Assembly (NCBI RefSeq): GCF_020382885.2
Contig: NC_058506.1
Span: 21,735,318-21,799,317, forward strand
Length of the DNA stretch: 64,000 nt
Reading direction: 5' to 3'
Source of the DNA: Scatophagus argus
Taxonomy: Eukaryota > Chordata > Actinopteri > Scatophagidae
Shown here one piece after another: positions 1 through 12,302 of the stretch (its first letter is position 1; each line of letters begins with the position of its first letter). The translations under genes were made by a program, and so were the position numbers. The notes below the pieces were generated by a model. The model was not told the origin of the DNA. It ran no database searches and saw nothing but the letters and a program-made list of their open reading frames with translations.

Positions 1-1896
1 GTATTTATGGCCAGTGTATTTTATTGATGACCTGTAAATAAACTGCTTAATTAAAAGATCAAATTCTGTTTTCTTTGGTTCTTCTCTGATGTGAGGACAG
101 CTAATCATTCACTTTGAAATTCACTTTTTAACTGAAGTTAAAATTTCTTTCCCTTTCAGTTTCTTTGTGGCAGTTTTCATCCGTAAAATTCAAATCAGAA
201 AGTTAAATGACGCGTATGTTTGACATCAAGATTACATGCGTACCAAAATATTGTTGAAAAGTGTTAAATTGTATTGAATGTAAAAAAAAAGTCAGAGATA
301 CACAAAACATAAACACATTCAAGGAGGGAGATAAAACATTCAAATTTGTAAAATCTTAACTAGAAACTAAAATGAATGTAAAAAACTTGGTAGTGAAGGT
401 GAGGACATACTGTATGTTGGCTTGTAGTACTGGGTAACATACTTCACTGGAATTCCATTAATGGGTATTGAAAATAACAGCTGCTGATACAATATTAATA
501 CAGAAACAAATAGTACTGTAAGTTGCTGGATAAGAAATAATAAATCAGGCTGCATTTGTGATTGTAGCTTGAGGTTGAATAAATTCACTATTTGCTGATT
601 CGCTGGTAAACAGCAGGAATCAATATTTTAATATGAAGAAACCCCCAAAATGTGTTATGGAGACTCCTGTTTAACACAAATCCTTAAACGTTTGGTATTT
701 CCTCCAGCGCCACTGAGGCTGGCTGGCTTCTAACAATGCAAAATGGAACAGTTTTTAATTAAATGAGGACCTCTGGTGGTGGTAGAAGGTGGAAGTGAAG
801 CAAAAGGTTTAGAGCATAAGAAGTCACAACGAGGTGGTGATGGAAAATAAATAAAAACCAAAAGTTTCAGCTGGGAACCGCTGGACTAAACCACCAGACT
901 GTAAATAATTAAGTTAAAAGTGGCTTCACTTGGACAAGATGCATCCGTATTGAAATGAAATAATTCATTATATAATATACAGTACTAATCACCGCCATTT
1001 CTCTGTGGAGGGTGTGCTTTTTACATAAGACGGTGTAAGTGCATTTTGCTGATAAACATTTATGATCTTTTACTTCAGTATATTTAATTACACTACACTC
1101 ATGTACTGTACTTAAGTAAAATTTTGAGATATTTGTTCTTGGAATATTTCCATTTTCTGACACTTTATACTTTCACACCTCATTTTGGATGCAAATATTG
1201 TACTTAGTTACGAGTAGTCAGTGTGACTACTTGTATAGATACATTTACATATGATTAACATGCCCTTTTATAATATCTATATAAAGAATTTTAGTCTAGT
1301 ACTACTCAAACTGGATGACCCTCACTTGTATGAAAGTATTTCAACAATATTTACTTTTACTGAAGTATAAATTTTGGGCACTCCACAACAGAATGGCCCT
1401 TTCCAGAATTAATTATATTTTCATATTTGATTATACTTACTGATGCATTCATGTGTACATTTCTTGCGCCTGGTAAATGAGGGGGAAATTAATGCTTAAT
1501 AATTTTGTGCAACTGTTTGGTGGCTTCTGAATTTCGCTTCGGGAATCATCAAAGCTTTACCTTTTTGTAACATAGAACAATATTCATAAATTATTTATTA
1601 ATTGCAGTTTGTATAAATTCTGTGAATCCGCACGACTGAGTCCACATAGTCCGCAAATGTAATGGAGTAAAAACACAACATTTGCCGCTGAGTTAAAACA
1701 TAAAGTAAATGGAAATGCTCAGGTACAATATAAGTATCTAAACACTGTACACGAGTACAGTACGTGAGTAGAAATTGTTATTTTTCTCCGCCGCTACTGG
1801 AAACTTCTAATTGATTAAAAGAGGCGATGTGAGAATAAAGAACCATAACTTCCTCTTATTCACTTCCGCATGCCGAAGAAGACGGTTTCATATTAA
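1..1896. other. Upstream intergenic DNA, no gene recognised
   Basis: AT-rich sequence with no open frame that resembles a known protein and no convincing exon. An AATAAA at about 37-42 could be the poly(A) signal of a gene ending just inside the left edge on the plus strand, but there is no coding sequence here to test that. The rest appears to be upstream flank of the alpha-tubulin gene. Confidence 0.5.
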
Positions 1897-1975
1897 CCAA
1901 TAGAAATCTTTACATGTGACCACGGAAACCAATCGGATTCAGCAGAAGCTTCCCGCCTGAAAGAGAGTATAAAAA
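1897..1975 (+). promoter_or_regulatory. Alpha-tubulin core promoter: two CCAAT boxes and a TATA box
   Basis: CCAAT boxes lie at 1897-1901 and 1929-1933, and a TATA box (TATAAAAA) at 1968-1975. The TATA box sits about 130 bp before the start codon, which leaves room for a short 5' UTR. The order and spacing are typical of a strong RNA polymerase II promoter. The transcription start is inferred at about 2000, not seen. Confidence 0.7.
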
Positions 1976-2098
1976 GCCCCACCCTCCAAAACTCATCAGT
2001 CGCTTCTTACCTCGTACTCATAAAGGACGGTCTGTGAGAGCCAGTTTCATCTCTTCCACTTCATCAGAATTCATACAGACTTCACATCTTCAGGAAAC

Positions 2099-3929
<1,831 letters not shown>

Positions 3930-4007
3930 AATGAACGTAAAGGTCTTAAACAGGAAATAACTACAATGTGCTCTAAAGAGAGATGATTATCAGTTTGTCT
4001 CTTTCTA

Positions 4008-4013
4008 AATAAA
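4008..4013 (+). terminator. Poly(A) signal of the alpha-tubulin gene
   Basis: AATAAA lies 79 bp after the stop codon and is followed by a TG/T-rich stretch that could be the downstream element. A second AATAAA at about 4079-4084 could be an alternative signal. Confidence 0.7.
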
Positions 4014-4562
4014 ATTCCTGTGGTCCAGTTTTTGTCTGTGATTAATTCAACCTATATGTAAACTGTGTGCAACGTCCTAATAAATGTCGAAATTATAAGT
4101 TTTAGTTATTCCATTTAATTAAATTGTTTGACTTGCTTAATGAATTATAACTTAAAGCATTTAAATATTTCCTTTCTGGGTCCACAACTGCAGTCCGATG
4201 AGTTTTATATTATTATTTAGGATTCCTGATTTATGCAGGAAAATTGATTAATGTAGGTTCAAGTTAATGTGGTGTTTTCATTATCAGTCTTGTTGTAATG
4301 AACGTATGAATATACGTATTGCATACGTCTGATAATCCATCATGATATGTAAAATTAAATTAAAAATGTAGTTCATACCACATACGACACGTAGTACCAC
4401 TGATGACCAGTGGGGTCGCTGTGACTTTCGCCTGCCCTTTTAACTCCACCGTCTTCTTTGACTTTGAAACATGGCCGCTTTAATGGAGGCAGCGTAGCAT
4501 TCAACTGCAGAGCTTTGTTATTTATTTATCCAAAGAGTTGTGGCGCATAGGTTTGACCGGAC
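4014..4562. other. Intergenic region and presumed smim8 promoter
   Basis: About 550 bp between the tubulin poly(A) site and the smim8 start codon. The first part is AT-rich and featureless. The last 150 bp are less AT-rich and presumably hold the smim8 promoter and 5' UTR. No TATA box or other recognised element was seen. Confidence 0.4.
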
Positions 4563-4993
4563 ATGTCGGATAAAGAGGTGGAGAAAGGGAAGGAGAGTCC
4601 CCGGGAAAAAGGATACAGGACCCCCGGGCTGAGGGGCGCACAGACCACCACTCTGTTCCGGGCAGTCAACCCTGAACTCTTCATAAAACCTGTAAGATAC
4701 AGCGACGTTTAAAGTTGTTTCTGCTCGAAATTAGCTCAGCACTTTGTACGTAGTAGACATAACGTTGATTCTGGAGCGTGCTCAAAGAAAAAGCTTAAGT
4801 CAGGGTCCACTTATCTGATTCTGATTTCTGGCAGAATAAACCGGTCATGGCCTTCGGACTGGTGACGATCACCTTGTGTGTGGGCTACCTGGGCTACCTG
4901 CACGCCATGAAAGAAAACGACCAGCAGCTTTATGAGGCCATCGACAGTGAAGGAGAGAGATACATGAGGAGGAAGACTTCCAAATGGGACTGA
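4563..4993 (+). CDS. smim8: Small integral membrane protein 8
   Basis: A 95-residue protein from two exons, 4563-4691 and 4835-4993, joined in phase 0 at ...LFIKP|NKPVMAF. The sequence closely matches remembered vertebrate SMIM8 (C6orf162): the segments [29 protein letters not shown] and the C-terminal [10 protein letters not shown] are nearly the same as in human. One hydrophobic stretch (about residues 47-65, [19 protein letters not shown]) forms the single membrane span. The molecular role of SMIM8 is poorly known, so none is assigned. The length agrees with the family. The ATG is the first in frame and precedes the conserved core by about 20 divergent residues, as expected for this family. 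Confidence 0.95.
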
Positions 4994-5019
4994 TGACACT
5001 GCCGCCCTAAAACACTCGG

Positions 5020-5020
<1 letters not shown>

Positions 5021-5059
<39 letters not shown>
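5021..5059 (+). repeat. (TG)n microsatellite in the smim8 3' UTR
   Basis: About 19 uninterrupted TG units begin some 27 bp after the smim8 stop codon, so they should be transcribed as a (UG)n tract in the mRNA. Confidence 0.9.
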
Positions 5060-5060
<1 letters not shown>

Positions 5061-5247
5061 CATGCACTGTAAGGACAGAGGGAATTAAAACCTGACTGGA
5101 TTCAAAGTTTCCTCTAAATGCTTCCATTTAACTGTGTTTTAAGCGCGCCTGCTAAGCTTTGTCCAATCTGTAAATACAACAAGTGTGTAAAACTGTCCAT
5201 ATTATAAACAGATGTGATGTTCAGTGTGATGAGCATTGTGCTTTTTG

Positions 5248-5253
5248 AATAAA
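5248..5253 (+). terminator. smim8: Poly(A) signal of smim8
   Basis: AATAAA lies about 255 bp downstream of the smim8 stop codon. Confidence 0.7.
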
Positions 5254-5712
5254 AGTTGTAATTATTTCCAGCCCTCATATGATTCTTAGTAAAACTCCAC
5301 CCATTTTCCCATTATGGAATCAAAGCTCCAATAAGACATAAAAGAACAAAGTAAAAAATAAGACGTTTCTGGAAAGTAAAATTTAATCAAGTAAAAACTA
5401 ATAGAATGAAAATGAATTTGCATAAAACTAAAAAAAGATGAAGTACCACTTGATATCAATGTGTTCTTATGTCAAATTACAAATTAGTTTCTGAAGTCAT
5501 AAATATGATTGACATCTTCGTAACAATTATTATTGGCGTACATTTGGCCCCAAAGTCTGACAGACTGATGGGAAGAAGAGCAAAATAATGGTTTGATAGT
5601 GTTTAAGTGACTTCCTGCCTTAATTAAACCTGACAGACTTCAGCTCCTCGTGGCGGATTTTTCACACGGGAAGCTGAAAGTGAAAGCTTCATCACACGCA
5701 GACATTTTATGT
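5254..5712. other. Tail-to-tail spacer between smim8 and ddx51
   Basis: About 460 bp of AT-rich sequence between the smim8 poly(A) signal and the ddx51 poly(A) signal on the other strand. No gene or repeat was recognised. Confidence 0.5.
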
Positions 5713-5718
5713 TTTATT
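5713..5718 (-). terminator. ddx51: Poly(A) signal of ddx51
   Basis: TTTATT on the plus strand reads AATAAA on the minus strand, about 100 bp beyond the ddx51 stop codon. Confidence 0.65.
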
Positions 5719-5814
5719 TAACAACATAAATAACTCAAATACAGCTGGAAAAATGTGATGTGACCTTCGTACAGTACAAGAGTCAGCTCAGAGGAGAATG
5801 TCGCTGTTGCTCCA

Positions 5815-8800
5815 TCATTTGGCTTTCTCATCCTGTAGAGAAAAATAAACAGCAGTGTGTTTCATGCAGTGTTCGATTTTTTCCCACTAGTCAGGTGGTA
5901 GTTGGCTTGTTGTAACTTGAAATTTTTGGGTGCATTTTGAAAGTCGAAGCATAAAAAAATGACCCAAAGTGGAGTTAGTTTACGTGACACTGACAAATCC
6001 CTTGCTATCTGCTCAGCTAATGATTAAAGAAAAGTTGGCTCCCTACAGCCATAATTATGCACAAAAACCTTTTAAACTGAAAATATACAGTCTGTTTCCA
6101 CAGTTTATTTATGTGTATTTGAGTACCTTGATTACGTTTGCCAGCTCCTGCAGGGTTTGTTCATATCGGGCCTCCATTCCCTTCAGGTTCTCGGGTTTGA
6201 CGATCTGCTTCTGAATCCCGGGGCTTCCTGCTTCCACCACCATCTGGAGGAAGTTCTTTTCCTGAACGTGAAAAATGAAAACTTTTTCATTCACTTACTG
6301 TTTAAGCTAATCATATATCTCTCTAGTTATGTATACATGTAGAAGAGTTTCACCTGCACTCCTAGCAGAAAGGTGAAGGCCAGACCTGCTTTTCCTGCTC
6401 TTGCTGTTCTTCCAATCCTGAACAAAGAGAGGACAGTCTGAGTCAGAACACAACAGGATGGAGCTGCGCTGTGGAGGATTACCTACAGCCCTGCCTTTAA
6501 ACAAAAACATCCCTTGCAGCTGTGCATGTGATGGACAGCTCACCTGTGAATGTACGCCCTGATGTACTGTGGTGCATCATAATTCACAACACATTTGACC
6601 CCGTTGATGTCGATGCCTCTGGCAGCAGCGTCCGTGCTGATCAACCTTCAGGGTGACATGACAGTTCAGTTCATGGCTCATTAAGGCTCACAGCGAAGGC
6701 ACTTATGAATGGCTTGGTAAATAAATATACAGGAATAAACACACATTAAAAGGCTGCTGGAGACACACACACACACACACATACACACACACACTGTGTA
6801 CTGGCCTCATTAGGTCTATGATCTTAATGACTACTGTGATCCCTGAATATGGATATACTGTGTGACTTTTTTAACAGACCAACCCATTGTCTAAAGTTAT
6901 GTCCATATATATTTGGACAATGACACATCTTTTAGTTATGTAGCTCTATTATAGCATTTTATCCAAATGATATTCAAGTTACTTTATATAATGAATATGG
7001 GCTTAAAGTGCAGACTCTCAGCTTTAATCACACACACACACACACTCACAGTTGGATCTTTCCTTGTTCAAATTCCTTCAGTGTCTTCTTTCTCTCCCCA
7101 GGAGACAGTCGCGAGGAGAACTCAGCAGCCTGAAGTCCACCAAAGAGCTGCACCAGGAGGTAAAGTCTGAGCAGGAACAAAATGGTAAAGCCACACTTGA
7201 AGAGTCTACATCACATAACAGTTGAAAATATGTCCAGGAAATGGCTTTAATGTGTATTTCTCCAACCTGTGTGCAGTCTCTCTGGAGTTGGTGAAACAGA
7301 GGATGGGGCTGAGCTTCATGCGCAGGATGAAGTGGAGGATGAGGAGGGGCTTTTTGCTTAATGTACAAGGCACATAATACTCCTAAAAACATAAAAGGCG
7401 CAGTCATTATCAGAAGTCTTTAACAGTTCCTAATCACCACGGTTTCTGCACTTCCACATGTGCCTGCGCTCCTTCCTGAAGGTCAAAGGTCACCTCTTAC
7501 CGTCAGACCTTGGGGGAAGTCGTAGCGATCTTGTTTCTGGGCGAGAGCTGCTGGTGTGCTGCTGCTGCTGGCGTTGACGTGACTGTGGATGGAGCTGAAG
7601 AGTCGGGGCTGGTGGAGGCCCAGCTGCTGCAGCTTTTCTGGGTTCTGTGTGAGTGTGGCAGAAAACAGCAGCTTCTGCAGCGGCATCTGAGGTGGAGACA
7701 AACTGAGAGGAGAAACTGATTTGAAATTGAAAGCACTGCAGTTTGAAAGTTCTGTCTGTCTGTTCTGTATTCTACAGCTGCACGGCACCACAAGTCAAAC
7801 AGCTGGCCTGCCTTTGCCCAACGTTAACAAAATGCACCAACCAACGCCTCTAAATCTGCTGCACACCTTTCATTTCCTTTGTTTAATCTCTGCACAAACA
7901 GAATCTAATTGAAATGATGTTGTGTAAGACCAGTCCAGGGTGAACCCCGCCTCTCGCCCGTAGTCTGCTGGGATAGGCTCCAGCTCCCCCCCGACCCTGA
8001 CGGACAGGCGGTATAGAAAATGGATGGATGATATTGTGTACGCTTACAGGGAGGAAGAGAGTTAGTGTGAAGTACTTTTGAACTTTGAATGTGCAGCTTA
8101 GAGCATCTCACTCTCACAATGCAGATGATCCCAGTATTCCTTTAATGGAAATGTATTATTTTTAGACACAAGTCATATTTGGTTGTATTCTGTTAAAATA
8201 AAACTCAAATGAAGAAAAACCTTTGCCTTTGTGGCTTCAGGTGTCAACACAGACTCACCTGGCTGCTGTGACACATGCTGGCTCCGTCCGCCTGAAGATG
8301 GACTCAGGCTCTAGTCCACTTCCTGCTCTGTACACTGCATTCACCACCTCACTGAGCCAAGACTGGTGCATGCTGTCAATCATCCTGTCAGCCTCGTCAA
8401 TAATCTGAAAGACACAATGAAAGCATCCATTTCAAAAAATCTGAAAACATACTGGTTTGAGTTCCCAACTTGTATGTACTCACAAGAAACCTGAGCTGCT
8501 TCAGACAAAAGCCTGAATTCTTGTTGATGTGATCGACCAGTCGACCTGGAGTAGCCACAACAATGTCGGCTAAACTGCGTCTCAAGCCCCCTCTGGACCA
8601 AAAACAAAAAAAAGACAACAAAAATCTGAGCTTTTGTCAAGTATTGTACAAATACCAAGTCCTGATCTGACGTTCATATGTTCCTCCTAAACGCAACCTC
8701 CACCCAGCAGCAGCACTTGTAAACAAGGCTGTCTGACTTCTGAAGTAATCAAAACCACAATCACCGTGTAACAAACAGCTCAATTCATAAGCAAGTGGAA

Positions 8801-11736
8801 GACTGCGCTCAGTAAAGACATAAAAAAGGAAGCTAAATTCAACATTTACTGCCAGTTTTCACAGTGACCTGGAGAGAAAATGCTCTAGTAACAAATTAAA
8901 GTTCTTTTCTCATTTCAAATAAAATAAGAACAGGTGGACAAATCGTACATCATTCTGCATTTTAACACTGAAGCCAACGTTTGATGACGAGACGTCCATT
9001 CAAACATCCAGACCCTGAAATGCCTTCATAAAATAAAGTGACACACACAAGAGGTTCTGAAAGCCAAAGCCCTCGTGTCTCCTGAACACCTGCTGAAGCT
9101 GGAGTCACCTGTGTTCTGAGAGTGAAGCCTTCTCTGCAGCAAAGGTCTTCTGACCAGCCAGCATCACCACTTTCAGAGTGGTTCCCTCTGCATATGATGT
9201 GAACACTTTGTAAACCTGCACAGGAGAACATAACAGCTGAGCCTGTTATCAATCCATGCAGGAAACATGACCAGATTATGTCATCCAGGTTTTGTTTTTG
9301 AAGATTACGACCTGCTGGGCGAGCTCTTTGGTGGGCAACACAGCCAAAGCCCGGACTTCACACACCACCCGCTCCATCAGCACCTGGTGGGAGAGAACGT
9401 TTTTGTTTCATCTGAGAGTCTTTCTGCGTGTTCCTTCAAACACACACACAGTAGAGCCCGTACATGTCGTACGCATTTCAAAACTGACGGTGGGCAGCTC
9501 ACCTGTATGACAGGTAGGACGAATGCAAGGGTCTTGCCGCTCCCTGTTGGTGCAGACACACAAATATCTCTGGGTTTGTAGCCGCCTCGTCCAATCAGCA
9601 GCCCCTGCTGTGCGCTCTCCAAGATGGCCGGGATGACCTCCTTTTGTACTGCGAAAAGGTCAGAGTATTGGTGTAAACCTTTGTTTCTCAAGTGCCTGCA
9701 CCTACACACACAACACACACTGTTTGCCACACAGGAGACACCATCTCTTGCGTGCACCATATCCGTTAATACGACTTATCTTCACAAAGTCATAAAACAC
9801 TAATGTGACTTAGTTTGACTTGAGTTTGTGACATTTATGAACTAACAGCAATATTAAGTGAAAACATGCATTTCTCAATCACTTAGCGTTAAATACACAA
9901 AGAACTACAGGCTGTGGTTACCTGGAAAAAGGTGCTGAATTCCATTATTTTGTAGTTTTTTTACAAGATGAGCAGAAAGTCCTGGGATGTCAGAAATGGG
10001 GACCAGGTTGCTTTTAATGTCTCTGTGTATCACATCAGGCTGAGCGAGCCACTGAGGCAGGACTCTGTGAACCTGAGGAAGGAAGAGTTCACACACTGAG
10101 GATTAATATTAGTGGTACTGAAGACCCTGACGCTTCAGCACCGTGAACGCATCACTGCACCTTTTGGACGGGTTTGTTCTCAAATCCACCCAGAACTGTG
10201 AATCCAGTTGGAGTAGAAGTCTTTGCTGTGGTTTGTTTTGGTGTGTCATTTTCTGTCTCTGCTTCCTCTTCTTGTTCTTCTCCTCCTCCTGAGTCCTTCT
10301 GTTCATCTCTTCCAGTCACACAAGTGTCTGCAAGACCTTTAACACCACAGAAAACCTGTCACGGACATCACACATCTCCACCCAAGTAAAGAAAGCTCGG
10401 AAACAACTGTACTTTTTAAGGAAATCTAAGAAGCCGAGATTCCCAAGTTGTTAGCTTTTACAGGGAAGCAACAGAAAGCATCCTGACTGCAAACTTGTGT
10501 GGTTCATGCATAAATCTGGACAGAACAACCACATACCTGACTGATCTGTTTTCTTCTTCTTCTGTTTCTCAGTTGTTTCCTTCTCCTTTTTCTCTTTGAT
10601 GGGCTCGTCACGAGTATCAGAGCCTGAGACAAACAAAGGCTCCACTTCAGATTTCCTCTTTTTGTGGTGTTGAGGTTCTTGACTGCTGTCCTTGTCAGCT
10701 TTTCTTTTCTTTTTGACATCACGCTGTTCTGTCTGTTGATCAGCTGGGTGTTGTCTCTGTTCTGCCAAACTCTGTTTTTGCTTCTCTTTTGCTTTCTGCT
10801 GCAGTTTAGCCAGCAGCGCCTGAGACCGGGACTCCTTTGAGATGCTCCCATCTCCCTCCTCACCAAGATATCTGCAAGCAACATAACAGATATACAAATT
10901 CTTCAGTCCACTTCTTCCATACAGCCACATTACAACAGCTTTCGGTCACTTTGGTAGCTTATGACCTCATAAACATATGGCTTTGTGTTCACAATTATGT
11001 TCAGGTTGGAGAAGCGGCTTGTGATTGGAGGGTCACCGGTTCGATTCCCCCACCGGATGGGCAGGAAAAATTTGGGTGTGGAGGAGTGATTAATGCGAAA
11101 AATGCTCCCCCCTCCATTAGCTGGCTGATGTGCCCTTGAGCAAGGCACTTAACCCCCCAATATGCTCCCCGGGCGCTTGACGCTGCCCACTGCTCCTGTG
11201 TGTGTTTCACTGCATGTAATTTGCCAAGTGTTGCATGTGTGTGTTCAACTAAGGATGGGTCAAATGCAGAAGACGAATTCAGTGTGTGTGTGTGTAAAAA
11301 TATATATACTGTCAATAAAGCTGATTCTTCTTCTTCTTAGAATTTTCTGACTTGCTCCAAGTATTTTCCATTGCAGACTCATTTCTCTGTAAAGTTTCAA
11401 ATTCCCAAAATTGATGATCTTATCAGACACTTGTGAATAACGCTGATATAAATAGCCTCTTAGTTGGAAGGTATCTTTCATCCTGTATGAAGTTTGTTAA
11501 GGGATGGTTTTATCATTGCCTGCCGTGCTAGACAGCTGCCCAATGTTACTGAGACAGACAAGATCGGAATCACCACTTTTAAAAGAGAAAAGCTTTTTGA
11601 TTCAATGTTTAGATCAATAAAAGACCACTTCACTAAATAACAATAAATATAATATGACATAACTTAAAAAAAGCGAGACCAGTGATGCAAGGTAGTACAG
11701 AAAATGAGCCTACCTGTTCACAAGAAACAAAGACAT
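5815..11736 (-). CDS. ddx51: ATP-dependent RNA helicase DDX51
   Basis: DEAD-box helicase family (yeast Dbp6 relative) acting in the nucleolus on 60S ribosomal subunit assembly. Sixteen exons, in transcript order: 11714-11736, 10537-10871, 10161-10327, 9922-10072, 9503-9648, 9312-9383, about 9109-9215, 8484-8592, 8259-8404, 7501-7702, 7267-7382, 7050-7166, 6544-6645, 6354-6417, 6127-6261, 5815-5832. All phases agree and give 669 residues (human about 666). The order is a lysine/glutamate-rich N-terminal region (residues 9-160), LGGF core start, Q-motif region FPVQ, motif I APTGSGKT (about 258), Ia PTKELAQQ, Ib [14 protein letters not shown] (about 373), [24 protein letters not shown] and [12 protein letters not shown] (about 597). 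All catalytic motifs are intact. Exon 1 encodes only MSLFLVN plus two bases, and the last exon only DEKAK. The GRGGYKPRD and DDX51-type C-terminal region separate it from other DEAD-box genes. Confidence 0.96.
6761..6794 (+). repeat. (AC)n microsatellite in a ddx51 intron
   Basis: About 17 AC units with one AT interruption, in the intron between the exons at 6544-6645 and 7050-7166. Confidence 0.85.
7925..8030 (+). repeat. LINE-type 3' tail fragment in a ddx51 intron
   Basis: About 105 bp resembling the common fish repeat tail: a segment beginning CCAGGGTGAACCCCGCCTC, then GGATAGGCTCCAGCTCCC, then GGTATAGAAAATGGATGGATG. I know this tail from L2/Maui-like LINEs of fish and elements that borrow their 3' ends. 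No reverse transcriptase frame is present, so this is a short truncated copy. The family name is from memory and not checked. Confidence 0.6.
11004..11339 (+). repeat. tRNA-derived SINE copy 1, 5'-truncated, in ddx51 intron 1
   Basis: The sequence aligns by eye with the fuller copy at 60891-61200 over nearly its whole length. Shared landmarks are GGAGAAGCGGCTTGTGATTGG, the box-B-like GGTTCGATTCCCC, the segment TGTGCCCTTGAGCAAGGCAC, and GCTCCCCGGGCGCTTGA. The copy ends in CAATAAAG followed by TTC repeats, a tail type seen in fish SINEs. It lacks the first ~20 bases, including box A, so it looks 5'-truncated. It lies antisense to ddx51. Confidence 0.8.
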
Positions 11737-12302
11737 TTCAACAGCAGGTTTTTGTTTACTTCTCAGCTATCCCGCATCAGAAAGATGTTAACACCGATCC
11801 CGTCCAGATTCCTAAACAGCACGGTGTCTTAAAGCACTTTAAAGCCTCGACTTCTACTGAACTACAGTAATCACCACTTTCTCATGTGTTTTCCATACCG
11901 TATGAGTCGCGGGTTGATGGCGTCACCAGCCGCATTTTCCGTCACTGGTCGGACGCATCCACATTAAACTTAATTATTTTCACTGCTTGAAAACAACTAA
12001 TTTTACATTTGGGCCATTTTTGGTATATAAATCGATAATATATGTGATAGGACGGATCGCAAAAAGCGCAATCGCAAATAAAACTAATCCGACCCCATTT
12101 TTACCGTCTCCTCAGATGGATCCGCCCACCCGATGACGTTCACCAATCAGAACAAAGTGCAACAAATTTTAAACATATGAAGTGAGACACTTGGAATCCG
12201 CTCGGCGCAGTCGCTCAGGCGTTTTTATCGTTGTCTTTTATGAAAAAATGTATTAGTTCGCGTGCTGATTTTGTGTTTGTCGGGTGACTTTCAAAAATAA
12301 AA
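11737..12302. promoter_or_regulatory. Bidirectional promoter of ddx51 and cenpe
   Basis: Only 566 bp separate the two divergent start codons. A CCAAT box (12143-12147) and a CRE-like TGACGT (12134-12139) lie on the cenpe side, about 160 bp before its ATG. TTTTAAA near 12168-12174 could act as a CHR-like cell-cycle element, which would fit G2/M expression of cenpe, but one short match is weak evidence. No TATA box is seen. Confidence 0.6.
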
